Source: Gryganskiella cystojenkinii (lineage: Eukaryota; Mortierellomycota; Mortierellomycetes; Mortierellales; Mortierellaceae). From it: DNA of 10,920 nucleotides. The position numbers and the translations under genes are program-made. Of the stretch, positions 1-8,245 are shown one piece after another. Under the pieces are notes generated by a model that saw only the letters and a program-made list of their open reading frames with translations, searched no databases and was not told the origin of the DNA. Position 1 is the first letter of the stretch, and every line of letters starts with the position of its first letter. Location: contig JAAAIG010001089.1 in the NCBI GenBank assembly GCA_015852425.1, positions 1 to 10,920 of the forward strand. The letters are read 5' to 3'.

Positions 1-200
1 GTGTGTGTGGCAAAGTCAAAGGAATCAATCCTCTCAGGTCCATGCGATCCAACGCTTGAACCTCCAATCGCGTGGGCGTGACCATTTTTTTTTTCCTGTT
101 CGTTGACTTTCCATTTTCGAGCTTTGCTCATTATTTTATTTCCATTTCCTTTTCTTTCTCGCATTCATTTTCAATTTCGCACAACATCCACATTATCGCC
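1..200 (+). promoter_or_regulatory. Promoter and 5' leader of the GNL1-like gene
   Basis: This is the upstream region of the GTPase gene starting at 201. A CCAAT pentamer lies at 64-68. A pyrimidine-rich stretch of mostly T and C runs from about 83 to 180 and ends in an A/C-rich leader just before the start codon. CT-rich blocks next to the transcription start are common in fungal promoters, so transcription probably starts within or just after this stretch. No TATA box is obvious. The only ATG upstream in the segment is near position 41, probably outside the transcript. The assignment rests on position and composition. Confidence 0.45.
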
Positions 201-3191
201 ATGCCACGCTCAAAACCATTCAGTGGTGCTCTGAAAAAGAAACAGTTACAAGAGAGACGAGCCAAAAACAGCGGACGACTCGATGAGCAACAACAACGTA
301 ATGATAGAACAAAAGGTAACCACACAGCTTCTTCTCTTTGACCAATGAAAAAAAAAAAAACGCCACCAGTCAACAGGAAGTTCATGAAGGCATGCACTAT
401 CATGCAACAGCAATGTCAATACCGCCTTACCCCCCTCCCCCCTCCATTTACTCACTCTTTCACAATTTCATCCACTCTTAGATATTGTTCAGAACAACGA
501 CCAAGGAAGCAGCAGCAGCAACGCGTACCAGGGACGATTCTTGAAGAGCTTCTCAAAAGAGTTTAAACCCGAGTCTCAAGGCGGCGCAAGGATGTCAACA
601 CGAGAGAATTCGAATCACCCTGCTGGGACAAGGTAAGTCTCTTGTGTGACAACACAATAGTATGTTTCTTCAGGAGTTGGAGCTTACAAACATCTTACCA
701 CTGACATCTTTTTCGTTCACGTTATTAGATTGCGATCTGTCTTCATGAGACGGTCGCCCGTCGATATTGAGAGCTCTCGGAGGGCCAGCATGAAACCCCT
801 AGAACTTGTCTCAGAGGTAATTGCCCAGTTTTTTATGATGCGCAACCGAATGAGGATATGAACCCAAAAAGAGATATTACTTGTCAAACCAAACTCGCTT
901 TTTCTCACCGTTGCACTTGTATAGTCTGATCTAGAAGTCTCGTTCGAGGAAATGTTCCCGAGCGTGATCGGATTCCCGAAGCGACCAGAGTGGGATTACT
1001 CGATGAGCCGCGAGGAACTAGAAAAGAACGAGCATCGGATGTTTGAAGCCTGGATGGACTCTGTGTACAACAAATACCCAGCAGAAGAATTGAGTTACTT
1101 TGAGCATAACCTGGAAGTCTGGCGTCAACTGTAAGTCGATAGCAGGACAGAACTGATGTATAGCTCCAATGCTACGATGTGATTTCTCTCACGGAGAATA
1201 TTAACCCAAGTAATACCTCTTTGCTCTTTTTTAACTAAAAGCTGGCGTGTTTTAGAGATTTCTGATATCATCATGATCATTGTGGACATTCGACACCCTG
1301 TGATCCATTTCCCGCCCTCACTTTACGACTATGTGGTCAAGGACATGAACAGGAAATTGGTCGTGGTCTTCAACAAGGTAGATTTGGTCGCGCCTAATAC
1401 TCTCTTTGCTTGGACACAGTACTTCAAGGAGAGGTTCCCAGAGCTTCATATTGCTTCCTTCAGTTGCTACCCCCAGGACCCGACCTTGATCAACGACTCC
1501 AGTACCGGTAAGGATATCGTTTGTCTGAGGTTAATGGTTGGCATGCGGATGAAATTCCCAAAGCCAAGAGACGTAAAACCGTGTTTCGACAACAGGAACC
1601 TCTGCTCATATTTCAATGTTATTTTCTAATTGCTATATAGCTGCACTGCAAAGGGTTGTCAAGAGACCTCGACGCAGATTCTACAACGCGGTTGGAGTGA
1701 AGGACGTGTTAGTGGCTTGCAGGGATGTGGAGCTGAAGAAGAACGGCGATCAAGTGGATTGGGATGGATTGATCTCACATTACGAATCACCCAAAGAAAC
1801 CGAGTTCCAAGACAGTGATGAAGAAGGAGAGCAGGACAATGAGCAAGACAAAATGGGCAAGAATGGTCAGGAGAACTTGCTGAAGAAGTACCAGAGTGAA
1901 GATGGACTACAGGAACTAGGTATGCTGATTGCATTACAGAATAAGCTCGAGGTGAATGATTTGGCCTAACGCGATCTTGCTAACCACCATTGTTGTTTTC
2001 ATTTGGTGGACTAGCTGCCTCATTACAATCGTCAACGATCGAGGATGAGGGCAACATCCCTCATAAGGACTACGTGACTATCGGACTTGTCGGTACGCAA
2101 GCATCAACAACCGAGCTTGATTCGATGATCAGCGCCACCAACCTTCTTTATCTTAAGGAATTAACAATCTGGGAGGTTTTTCTTACCATTTTTATTAGGG
2201 CATCCTAACGTGGGCAAGAGTTCTCTCATTAACAGCATCATGGGCAAGACTGTCGTCAGTACCAGTAGGACACCTGGTCATACAAAGCATTTCCAGACCA
2301 TCCATTTGACGCAAAACGTTCGACTGTGTGACTCTCCCGGTCTCGTCTTCCCTAGTTTGTTACCAAAACCGCTGCAAATCTTGTCAGGCATGTATCCGAT
2401 CGCTCAAGTGCAAGAACCTTACTCTGTAATTCAGTACCTCGCTCAAAGAGCAAACTTGACGAGATTGTTGAAACTGGAGCCACCGCCCACTTATGAACGG
2501 GGACCCTTCCGGTGGTCAGCCTTTGGGATATGTGAATGTAGGTTGATCTTTTTTGTTCAGTTTTGTCTTGCCTGTCGATCAGGATCATGTCAGTAACAGC
2601 ATTTTAACCTTACGATCGATCGCTCTTGCCGACCGATTTGTAGCTTTTGCTCTTCAACGAGGATTCTTGACTGCCAAGGCTGGTCATCCAGATGTGTACC
2701 GTGCAGGTAAATTATATAAACAGACTCTTTATCGCGAAGTAGCCTCTTCTGCAAAATGGAGTCTTTTCCACTAAACAACTGCGCTGCGTCATCATAAACC
2801 AATAGCAAACGCGATTCTTCGTCTCGCGAACGACGGACGAATCCTGTTGTCGTTTAAACCTCCAGGATTCTTTACCAGCACCAAATATGAACTCCTTCGC
2901 GTTCACGAGGCGGATGGCCATTTGGAGATAAGTGACGAGGAAGAGCCTCACACCATATCCTCCACCAGATCTCACATGGTGAACGGATCTGAGGACGTGA
3001 ACGAGTCCAGTGAGAATGACGACGATGACGAGGGGGGAGGTGCAGATAGTGATGAAGACGAGGATGAAGAGACCAAGACATCCAAGAAGGGTCAAACCTT
3101 CCAGATGAATACCCGAGTCGGTGGTTTCTTTGGCTTGCTCCAGGATGATGATGACGAGGTCCAGAGTGACAGCGACGATAAAGATGACTGA
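201..3191 (+). CDS. GNL1: GNL1-type circularly permuted GTPase, 10 exons, 656 aa
   Basis: Exons (inferred by joining in-frame segments at GT...AG sites): 201-315, 482-632, 729-816, 925-1130, 1242-1507, 1641-1919, 2015-2092, 2199-2537, 2644-2706, 2806-3191. The join is 1971 nt, 656 residues plus TGA. The start at 201 gives a lysine/arginine-rich N-terminus beginning MPRSKPFSGALKKKQLQERR, close to the animal GNL1 N-terminus. The GTPase motifs are circularly permuted: DIRHP at residues 202-206, G4 NKVDL at 231-235, then the P-loop GHPNVGKSS at 395-403, the switch segment TPGHT at 419-423 and G3 DSPG at 439-442. The segments FPKRPEWDYSMSREEL, SYFEHNLEVWRQLW and FPPSLYDYV match GNL1 rather than its relative LSG1. 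Acidic low-complexity stretches lie before the P-loop (about residues 332-350) and at the C-terminus. The family is linked to ribosome biogenesis and nuclear/nucleolar GTP-dependent steps; the basic N-terminus suits nuclear or nucleolar targeting. Human GNL1 is about 607 residues, so length fits. Least certain are the intron 1 and intron 6 boundaries, where conservation is low. Confidence 0.93.
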
Positions 3192-3751
3192 AAAAAAGAG
3201 TCTTTTTCATTTTCCAGCGGAATAAAAATGTTAAGAAAAGCATGAGCAGAATGTTGCAGAAAACTCAAACTTTGATTTCTCCCGAGGAAGGGAGTCACGG
3301 GAGGACTGATGCTCTCATGGACACAGACTCTTCAAAGCCATGTTCAAAGTAAGCAGAAAAAGAGAGGAAAGGCCAATGCGCATTGCGGTCTGTTCCAGCC
3401 CTTTGCTCTCTAGTTATTTCATATTACCACTTTCTGCGATCATGCATGCACTCAAGAAAGAATGACTGGCATGTTTTCTTGGTTTGCCACCACTTGCCCC
3501 TTGCCTCGTTTTTTTTCCACTCTTTTCTATTTTTTTTTTTCTAGAAAGTACGAACAAGGTAGGAGAGGACAGCATTCTCTTGATGACGAGTTTAAAAGGG
3601 AATACAGCGGGTAGAAAATGGTATATGAATGGGGGATAGGAGGGCCAAGATTGTAACGACAAGAGGAATTCGACATTTCACGACAAGTTAAGTTCTTTCG
3701 ACGAAAAGAATTTAAAAAAATAGAGCAGATATCTTCTTTTATGAGGGTTTT
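3192..3751. other. Convergent intergenic spacer, 560 bp
   Basis: This spacer separates the 3' end of the GNL1-like gene (plus) from the 3' end of the membrane-protein gene (minus). It is AT-rich with T-runs at about 3509-3518 and 3530-3540. No open frame in it shows coding character. It should hold the 3' untranslated regions and cleavage sites of both genes. A canonical AATAAA is visible only for the plus-strand gene. On the minus strand only weak A-rich signals follow the stop codon. Confidence 0.7.
3221..3226 (+). terminator. Probable polyadenylation signal of the GNL1-like gene
   Basis: A canonical AATAAA hexamer lies 30 nt after the TGA stop at 3189-3191, a normal place for a fungal cleavage/polyadenylation signal. 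Cleavage would be expected about 10-30 nt further downstream. The call rests on the motif and its position. Confidence 0.5.
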
Positions 3752-5530
3752 TTATCCCAAGAGAGGACGCCTGTCACCAGAACTGTAGTCTTCCTGGTTG
3801 CGCTCGTGCCAGATGGCAATGGTACGGAGAGTACGTCTGACCAAGGCGCCGACCAACCAACCAACAGTCAAAAGACCGGTCACCTGGACGACGGGGACGG
3901 CGCTGCCCTGCTCAACAGTGATGCTAAGGGTCATGCTGGATGGCCGTTCATCAAACCCAAGAGAGAGACAAAGGTCATCAGATTTGTTCGATAGAGCGAT
4001 CGATAGTGGCAGAAAGTCGAGAGCAATCGAGAGAGACCATAGAAAATAAAAGAGAGTTGTTTTGGTAAGCAATTGAGCCAAGAAAAAAAGCATGTCAACC
4101 ACGTTCATCATCATGAAGTGAAAACGTAAAAAGACTGACAACAAAAAAGAGCTGCAACCAAAGATAGAACCTTAAAACACGCGGTAAAAAAAAAGTGAGG
4201 GAGAAAATGGACGGACTGGCGCTGACCACCGTGTGCACACTCAGTTTTTCTTTTCTCCCGCCGCTCTCACTCTCCTTTTTGCAGCCCTCGACCTCACTGT
4301 GCATGGGCTGGCGGGGTAAGAAAAAACAAACACCTTCCCTGAAGGAAAAAAATGGACGACAAGAGAGATATGGGAGTTTGCTGCTGCTGCTCTGGTTGCA
4401 TATAAAACGTATTTTGTTTGATCGTCTCCGAGGTTCGTCAGCAGACACGCCCAGGGGGAAGAAAGAGCGCAAAAGTGTAAACAGAAGAAACGGATAAGAT
4501 TTCGAGAGAAAAAAAAAATTGGCGAAACAAAGAAGCGACGAAAAGAGGAACCACACAACAAACAATTTTTCCTTTCAGGGAGATTGAAGCACGACACACC
4601 AAAAGAAGGACAATCCACTCCCTCTTCTTCTTCCTCTTCTCTCCAACCCCCTTGCAGTCCAGAGTATTTGCATAATGCGCAAGTGATGAACGAGAAGAAG
4701 GCAAAAAAGCAAAACAGTAAGTCACGAAGAGAAAGCTGGGAGGACAACAACTTCACACTTACACAGCAATGGTGGCTCCAACCCACGAGTCAGGATCCCT
4801 GGCGAACTCGATAAAGTAAGTACCGATCATCAACAACACCAACAAGGAACCGGCGGCACCCCAGGCAGCCAGGGACTCGGGTCCACCTTCCTTGGTCGTG
4901 AAAGCCGCAAAGAAGTTCTGGAAGACGTCCAGCCAAACCAAAGCGGTATAGATCGAGAACGCGACATAGACGCAAAAGTGCTCCAGGAGACTGGTGGCGG
5001 TGAAGACTCTCATTCTCGCGTACAGACGCCAGATCAAGGCCGCATTTACGATCAAGAGAACCTGGCCGACGTAGAGCGAGTTGTGGACCTGAGAACCATT
5101 CGAGAGGGTTGGAGAAAGAAGGGGAAGAGAGAAGAGGGTGTCAGTTCGACAGGAAAACACAAGCTTTTAAAGTGTGCGCAAGGACGCGACATTTGAGAAT
5201 GTCGATTGCTTGGGGAATAAGAAAAGAATCGTTTCCTACCCAGGAAAGAACCCAGCCGGTAATGACAAAGTTAGAAACAAACAAGTGCCAGTCGACAGCC
5301 TCAACGACAACATCATGGGTCGCATCGAACCACTGGACCAAGAAGGTGAATCCGCCGAGCAAGACCCAGTTCACGGTCGGAATCAAGAATCCAGCGTGCG
5401 AGTTGGACAGGAAATTGGGATGACCCGCGAGCGCATCGATAATGAACTTGTGGTAGTAGGCCATGGTCGAGATGGCGGTCGTGTACGACACCACGTTGAG
5501 CCACTTGAGAAGAGTTGGATGCAATGCCAT
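3752..5530 (-). CDS. Tryptophan-rich multi-pass membrane protein, TspO/MBR-like, 3 exons, 266 aa
   Basis: Exons on the minus strand: 5530-5240, 5088-4763, 3935-3752 (801 nt including TAA). Donors are GTAGGA and a strong GTAAGT; acceptors are CAG. The intron 2 acceptor at 3937-3936 follows a CTGAT branch-like site and a CT-rich tract. The start ATG at 5530 begins MALHPTLLKWLNVVSY. About seven or eight hydrophobic segments lie near residues 7-29, 48-68, 81-97, 102-120, 135-160, 169-192, 199-214 and 219-238. There are 12 tryptophans (4.5%), well above average. Segment spacing, the FLIPTVNW...F segment, VTGWVLSW-type helix 3, AFSIYTALVW in helix 5 and ATIAV...G near the end recall the roughly 250-270-residue 'tryptophan-rich sensory protein' branch of the TspO/MBR superfamily, whose members bind porphyrin- or sterol-like ligands. 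This match is from memory of the family pattern, so the function is tentative. The polar C-tail ends DRRPLLG, an acidic dileucine vacuolar sorting motif. An unclassified fungal membrane protein is the alternative. Confidence 0.75.
3936..4762 (-). other. Unusually long intron 2 (827 nt) of the membrane-protein gene
   Basis: The donor GTAAGT is at 4762-4757 and the acceptor CAG ends at 3936. The other introns in this window are 95-166 nt, so this one is five times longer or more. It is phase 2, and joining at 3935 creates a valine codon followed by a hydrophobic stretch that completes the membrane domain. Its minus strand contains open stretches (4095-4565 and 4241-4786) rich in Phe, Ser and Leu. 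They look like pyrimidine-rich noncoding DNA translated by chance. An octamer ATTTGCAT lies near 4665-4672. I see no nested gene. A shorter alternative acceptor near 4133 would give only a short hydrophilic tail ending LHDDERG, which does not complete the membrane domain. Confidence 0.6.
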
Positions 5531-5965
5531 GGTCGCGGTTCTTTTTTTTTTTTTATTATATACAGGGAGGAAGGAAAAATAGAGAGGCGAAAGGGAAGAA
5601 GGGGAGGGACAGGGAGAGGGTGAAGAGGGTGAAGAACAGAACAAAAAAGAAAAGAGAGAGAGAGAGGAAGAGGAAAAAGAGAAAAGAAGGAAACGCGGAG
5701 AGCACCAAAAAGTAGCGATGTGTCGCCATGGGTTTGTTGTTGTTGGTTTTTTTGTCGTTCCTTTCCTTTTGGGAAGTTGCTCTCACACTGGCAATTTTTC
5801 TCTTGCTTGCTTTCAATAGCAACAGCAGGATGGACTAAAAGATAGAGACACTCACTACTTCCGACAGCAAAGTCTGCACTGCCCTACAAGAGAACTGATG
5901 GACCATAACCAATCCTCCGAGTGCAACCCGACTGTAAAAAAAAAATGTCGAGTAAAAATCTAGCT
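5531..5965 (-). promoter_or_regulatory. Spacer: leader/promoter of the membrane-protein gene and 3' region of the F-box gene
   Basis: This 435-bp spacer lies between two minus-strand genes in tandem. Nearest the membrane-protein start is an A-run (minus strand) at 5542-5554. From about 5563 to 5700 the plus strand is almost all purine, so the minus strand is CT-rich, a common composition for fungal 5' leaders and core promoters. The F-box gene's 3' untranslated region should occupy the right part (about 5850-5965). A minus-strand AATAAA exists at 5557-5552, but it lies over 400 nt beyond the F-box stop and just before the next start, so I do not assign it. Confidence 0.5.
5643..5693. repeat. 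Pure polypurine tract, 51 nt, with GA microsatellite
   Basis: Every plus-strand base from 5643 to 5693 is A or G, including a (GA)n core at about 5654-5666. It is the cleanest part of a wider purine-rich block (5563-5700). On the minus strand, the sense strand of the gene downstream, it forms a CT-rich leader. Long GA/CT tracts can adopt triplex (H-DNA) structure or bind GAGA-type factors; whether this one does is unknown. Confidence 0.8.
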
Positions 5966-7981
5966 TTAATAATAATCGTACAGGTCGACATCGAAGTTCA
6001 TGTCGGTCGAGTTTGGGAATAAATAGTTTATCCAACGATAATCAATTCCGCTCAAACTGTCCTCTCCCACTGGCCAATACAACCGCTTGAGGTGCAGCTT
6101 TGGTTTTGGCATTATGGTCTCCTCCATCGTCTCGTCTGGTGAGAACAACAGACATTCTTTTGTCATGAACATATCACCGTCGATCCAAAGGTCCTCGATC
6201 TTTTCCAGCAGGTGGAGGTGACGTCTTAACGCTCTCGAATGCGGTTCCTGGTCCCGGTCCGGATGCCCATGCTCAGGACGGCCATGGAACCGAATGTTGG
6301 CCATGCAGAGTTCTCTCAGGGTTGCATAACATGCCCAGTCGCCGCGACGGCGTTGAAACAGTGTCCCGTCTAGCAAGAGGTACTTGACCTTAAGAATCTC
6401 CAACCTGGGACAGTTCTGGAGGAGGGTCAGGATACCTTCCCAGGTGAGATTAAGCGAATTATCGAGGATCAGGGTGTGGAACTGAGATGCTTGAAGTGGC
6501 AAGGCGACCGATTTGAGGACATTATCCGTCACATGGTCACGCCGATAATAACCGAACTCCAGACCTTGAATTCGATGGCAGTGACTTCGAGAGGTAGGGT
6601 GTTTTAGGTGGTTTCGGTCTCGATGTGAAGGTCTTGAAGGGTCACAGTAGTCGAGCCAGTCCTGTTCCTGAAACACTGTTGAGTTGGCTGGGCATCGGAG
6701 AATATCGAGTTGAGGCGCGTGGATCCGAAGGGACTTCAAGAAATTAGGATCGTCAAAGTACTGGATTGCGAGGGTCTTGAGGTATGGGAGACGATGAAGC
6801 AGTTTGGAGAGCGTTCTTGGGCTTCGAACTTGCCAGAGGTGAAGCAGCGAAATACTGCTCGTGTAATCTTGGCGTTCACCACTATGCAGACCGACGCTGG
6901 ATGCAGGCTCCTGAGCGGCGCCTCGTCGAGGCGGTAAATCTGTGGGTCGCGACCAGTTCTTGGACACGTAAACGATCTCACCCTCATCCTTCTCTTCAGC
7001 GATATCGTTGTCTTCCATATCATCATAGACATCCCCAAATAATATCGTGACTTTTTCAAGAGTGGCGCGGACTTTTTTCCCGTTTTGTCTTGTACGGTTA
7101 TTCCAAGACCTCAGGAACAACAAGAGCATCGACAGCCGAAACGGGACCTCGACATACTCTTGAAGTTCATGTTTTCTCCGCGGATAACAAGACGATAGCG
7201 CGAACTCTTCTAAATTCGAGAGTCTGTGGTGTTTCCGAGCTGCGAGACCAAACCAGTGCATGATTGATTCGGCAGAGAGTGGATGGACCCTCAGTTCCAG
7301 AGTTCGTAGAGAATCTGAGAGAAAGGCGTTGGTTGGAGAACGCAATATCTCTGTCACCTGGGGTTTAGTCCAGTTGATCTGTGTTGTGGATATTGAGGCG
7401 GCTGCGCTGCAGTCGCGGCCGCGTCGAGTCGTTTCAACGCCAAGTATTAGACGCTCAAACCGGTCCGAGGTCAGACACCGATGTTGGAGTTTGAGGTGTT
7501 GTAAACTCCAGCAAGTCTCCCGGACGATTTCAAGAAAGAGATCAAACTGGTCTTCGACCGGGTGCCATGAATCTGCGATGAGGTAACGAATGTATCGACC
7601 AACTCTAATGAACAGATCTCTTCGGCCTTGCTCGGAATGAAACGTCTTTTCAGCGTCTGTGGCGGTTGTGGCGAGAGTCTTGAGGATTGCTTTGGGGATC
7701 TCATACACGTGGTTCGAGGTCCCACGGTCCTTGTGCCGATGATTATAAGAATTGGACCAGACCGAGGGAATAAAAAGATCATACCAGGTCTGGGAGACGA
7801 GGCAGCAGTGACAAAGATCGGTCCTGGAGAGAAGAGGGGTGATGAGATCAACGATGTCTTGGATGAGGAGTCCGGACGAGATAGTGGCTGAGGTTAATGA
7901 TCCAAAAGAGGAGGAGGATCCTAAAGTTGAAGTGGAGGTAGTGGTGAAGCGCGGGAGTGTCCAGCGGCTTGGAGTGGCCAT
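5966..7981 (-). CDS. F-box protein with degenerate leucine-rich repeats, 671 aa
   Basis: This is a single uninterrupted minus-strand frame from the ATG at 7981 to the TAA at 5968-5966. Residues 1-36 are Ser/Thr-rich and probably disordered. Residues 39-79 form an F-box, with the pattern LLIQDIVDLITPLLSRTDLC followed by LVSQTWYDLFIPSVW, the usual hydrophobic/Leu-Ser-Asp/Trp layout that binds Skp1. Degenerate leucine-rich segments follow, for example near residues 224-231 (SLRTLEL), 254-264, 399-407 (YLKTLAIQ), 424-430, 501-531 (FHTLILDN to CPRLEIL), 554-562 and 629-637. An acidic stretch lies at about 317-336. The family acts as the substrate-recognition subunit of SCF ubiquitin ligases; the LRR region would bind the substrate, which cannot be named from sequence. 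Large F-box/LRR families are typical of Mortierella-type fungi. The gene has no introns, unlike its two neighbours, which suits a duplicating family. The start is supported by the F-box lying close behind it and by stop codons upstream in frame. Confidence 0.9.
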   Translation of the reverse strand: MATPSRWTLPRFTTTSTSTLGSSSSFGSLTSATISSGLLIQDIVDLITPLLSRTDLCHCCLVSQTWYDLFIPSVWSNSYNHRHKDRGTSNHVYEIPKAILKTLATTATDAEKTFHSEQGRRDLFIRVGRYIRYLIADSWHPVEDQFDLFLEIVRETCWSLQHLKLQHRCLTSDRFERLILGVETTRRGRDCSAAASISTTQINWTKPQVTEILRSPTNAFLSDSLRTLELRVHPLSAESIMHWFGLAARKHHRLSNLEEFALSSCYPRRKHELQEYVEVPFRLSMLLLFLRSWNNRTRQNGKKVRATLEKVTILFGDVYDDMEDNDIAEEKDEGEIVYVSKNWSRPTDLPPRRGAAQEPASSVGLHSGERQDYTSSISLLHLWQVRSPRTLSKLLHRLPYLKTLAIQYFDDPNFLKSLRIHAPQLDILRCPANSTVFQEQDWLDYCDPSRPSHRDRNHLKHPTSRSHCHRIQGLEFGYYRRDHVTDNVLKSVALPLQASQFHTLILDNSLNLTWEGILTLLQNCPRLEILKVKYLLLDGTLFQRRRGDWACYATLRELCMANIRFHGRPEHGHPDRDQEPHSRALRRHLHLLEKIEDLWIDGDMFMTKECLLFSPDETMEETIMPKPKLHLKRLYWPVGEDSLSGIDYRWINYLFPNSTDMNFDVDLYDYY

Positions 7982-8200
7982 GGCTTTGAAAGGTAATTTT
8001 ACTGCGACAATGGGTGTGGCAAGTCAAGTAACGAGGATATTTGTTTTCGAGTGAAAGAGCGGTGTCAAGGGAAGGGAGGGAGAATGAATAAGACAGGGGG
8101 AGAGAAGAAATCAAAATAAGAAAATGGAAAGAGAGAGGGAAAAAAGAGAGCTCAAAATATTCCACGCCGAGCAAAATCAGAAAAACGCTGCCACACATGG
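7982..8200 (-). promoter_or_regulatory. 5' leader and promoter of the F-box gene
   Basis: Directly upstream of the F-box start (minus strand) the first 70 bases are mixed. From about 8053 to 8150 the plus strand is purine-rich, so the transcribed minus strand is CT-rich, the same pattern as upstream of the other two genes. Transcription probably starts here or slightly beyond. No clear TATA box is seen. Confidence 0.45.
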
Positions 8201-8204
8201 AAGT

Positions 8205-8245
8205 ACCAATGATGAAACGACCCATATCGTTTCATCAAATTTGGT
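8205..8245. repeat. Long imperfect hairpin: 16 bp stem with one 3-nt bulge
   Basis: The inner arms TGATGAAACGA (8210-8220) and TCGTTTCATCA (8227-8237) are perfect reverse complements around the 6-base loop CCCATA. The outer arms ACCAA (8205-8209) and TTGGT (8241-8245) extend the stem by five pairs after an unpaired AAT at 8238-8240. It sits about 225-265 bp upstream of the F-box start, between the two presumed divergent transcription units. It could be a palindromic protein-binding site or an RNA hairpin; nothing in sequence decides between them. Confidence 0.8.

Noticed and set aside
3975..3981. CTGATGA on the minus strand, like box C of a C/D snoRNA inside the long intron.
   Set aside because: No suitably placed box D or terminal stem. 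CTGAT is better explained as the branch site of that intron, since a CT-rich tract and the acceptor follow.
4095..4786. Minus-strand open stretches of up to 181 codons inside the long intron.
   Set aside because: They are rich in Phe/Ser/Leu from CT-rich DNA with no motif, and the consensus GTAAGT donor and frame-consistent join place them in an intron.
5552..5562. A minus-strand TATATAATAAA sequence resembling a TATA box or polyadenylation signal.
   Set aside because: It is only 22-32 nt upstream of the membrane-protein ATG, too close for a TATA box, and over 400 nt past the F-box stop, too far for a usual poly(A) signal.
6710..7891. Several plus-strand open frames of 75-108 codons antisense to the F-box gene.
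   Set aside because: They are shadows of the well-supported 671-codon F-box frame on the other strand.
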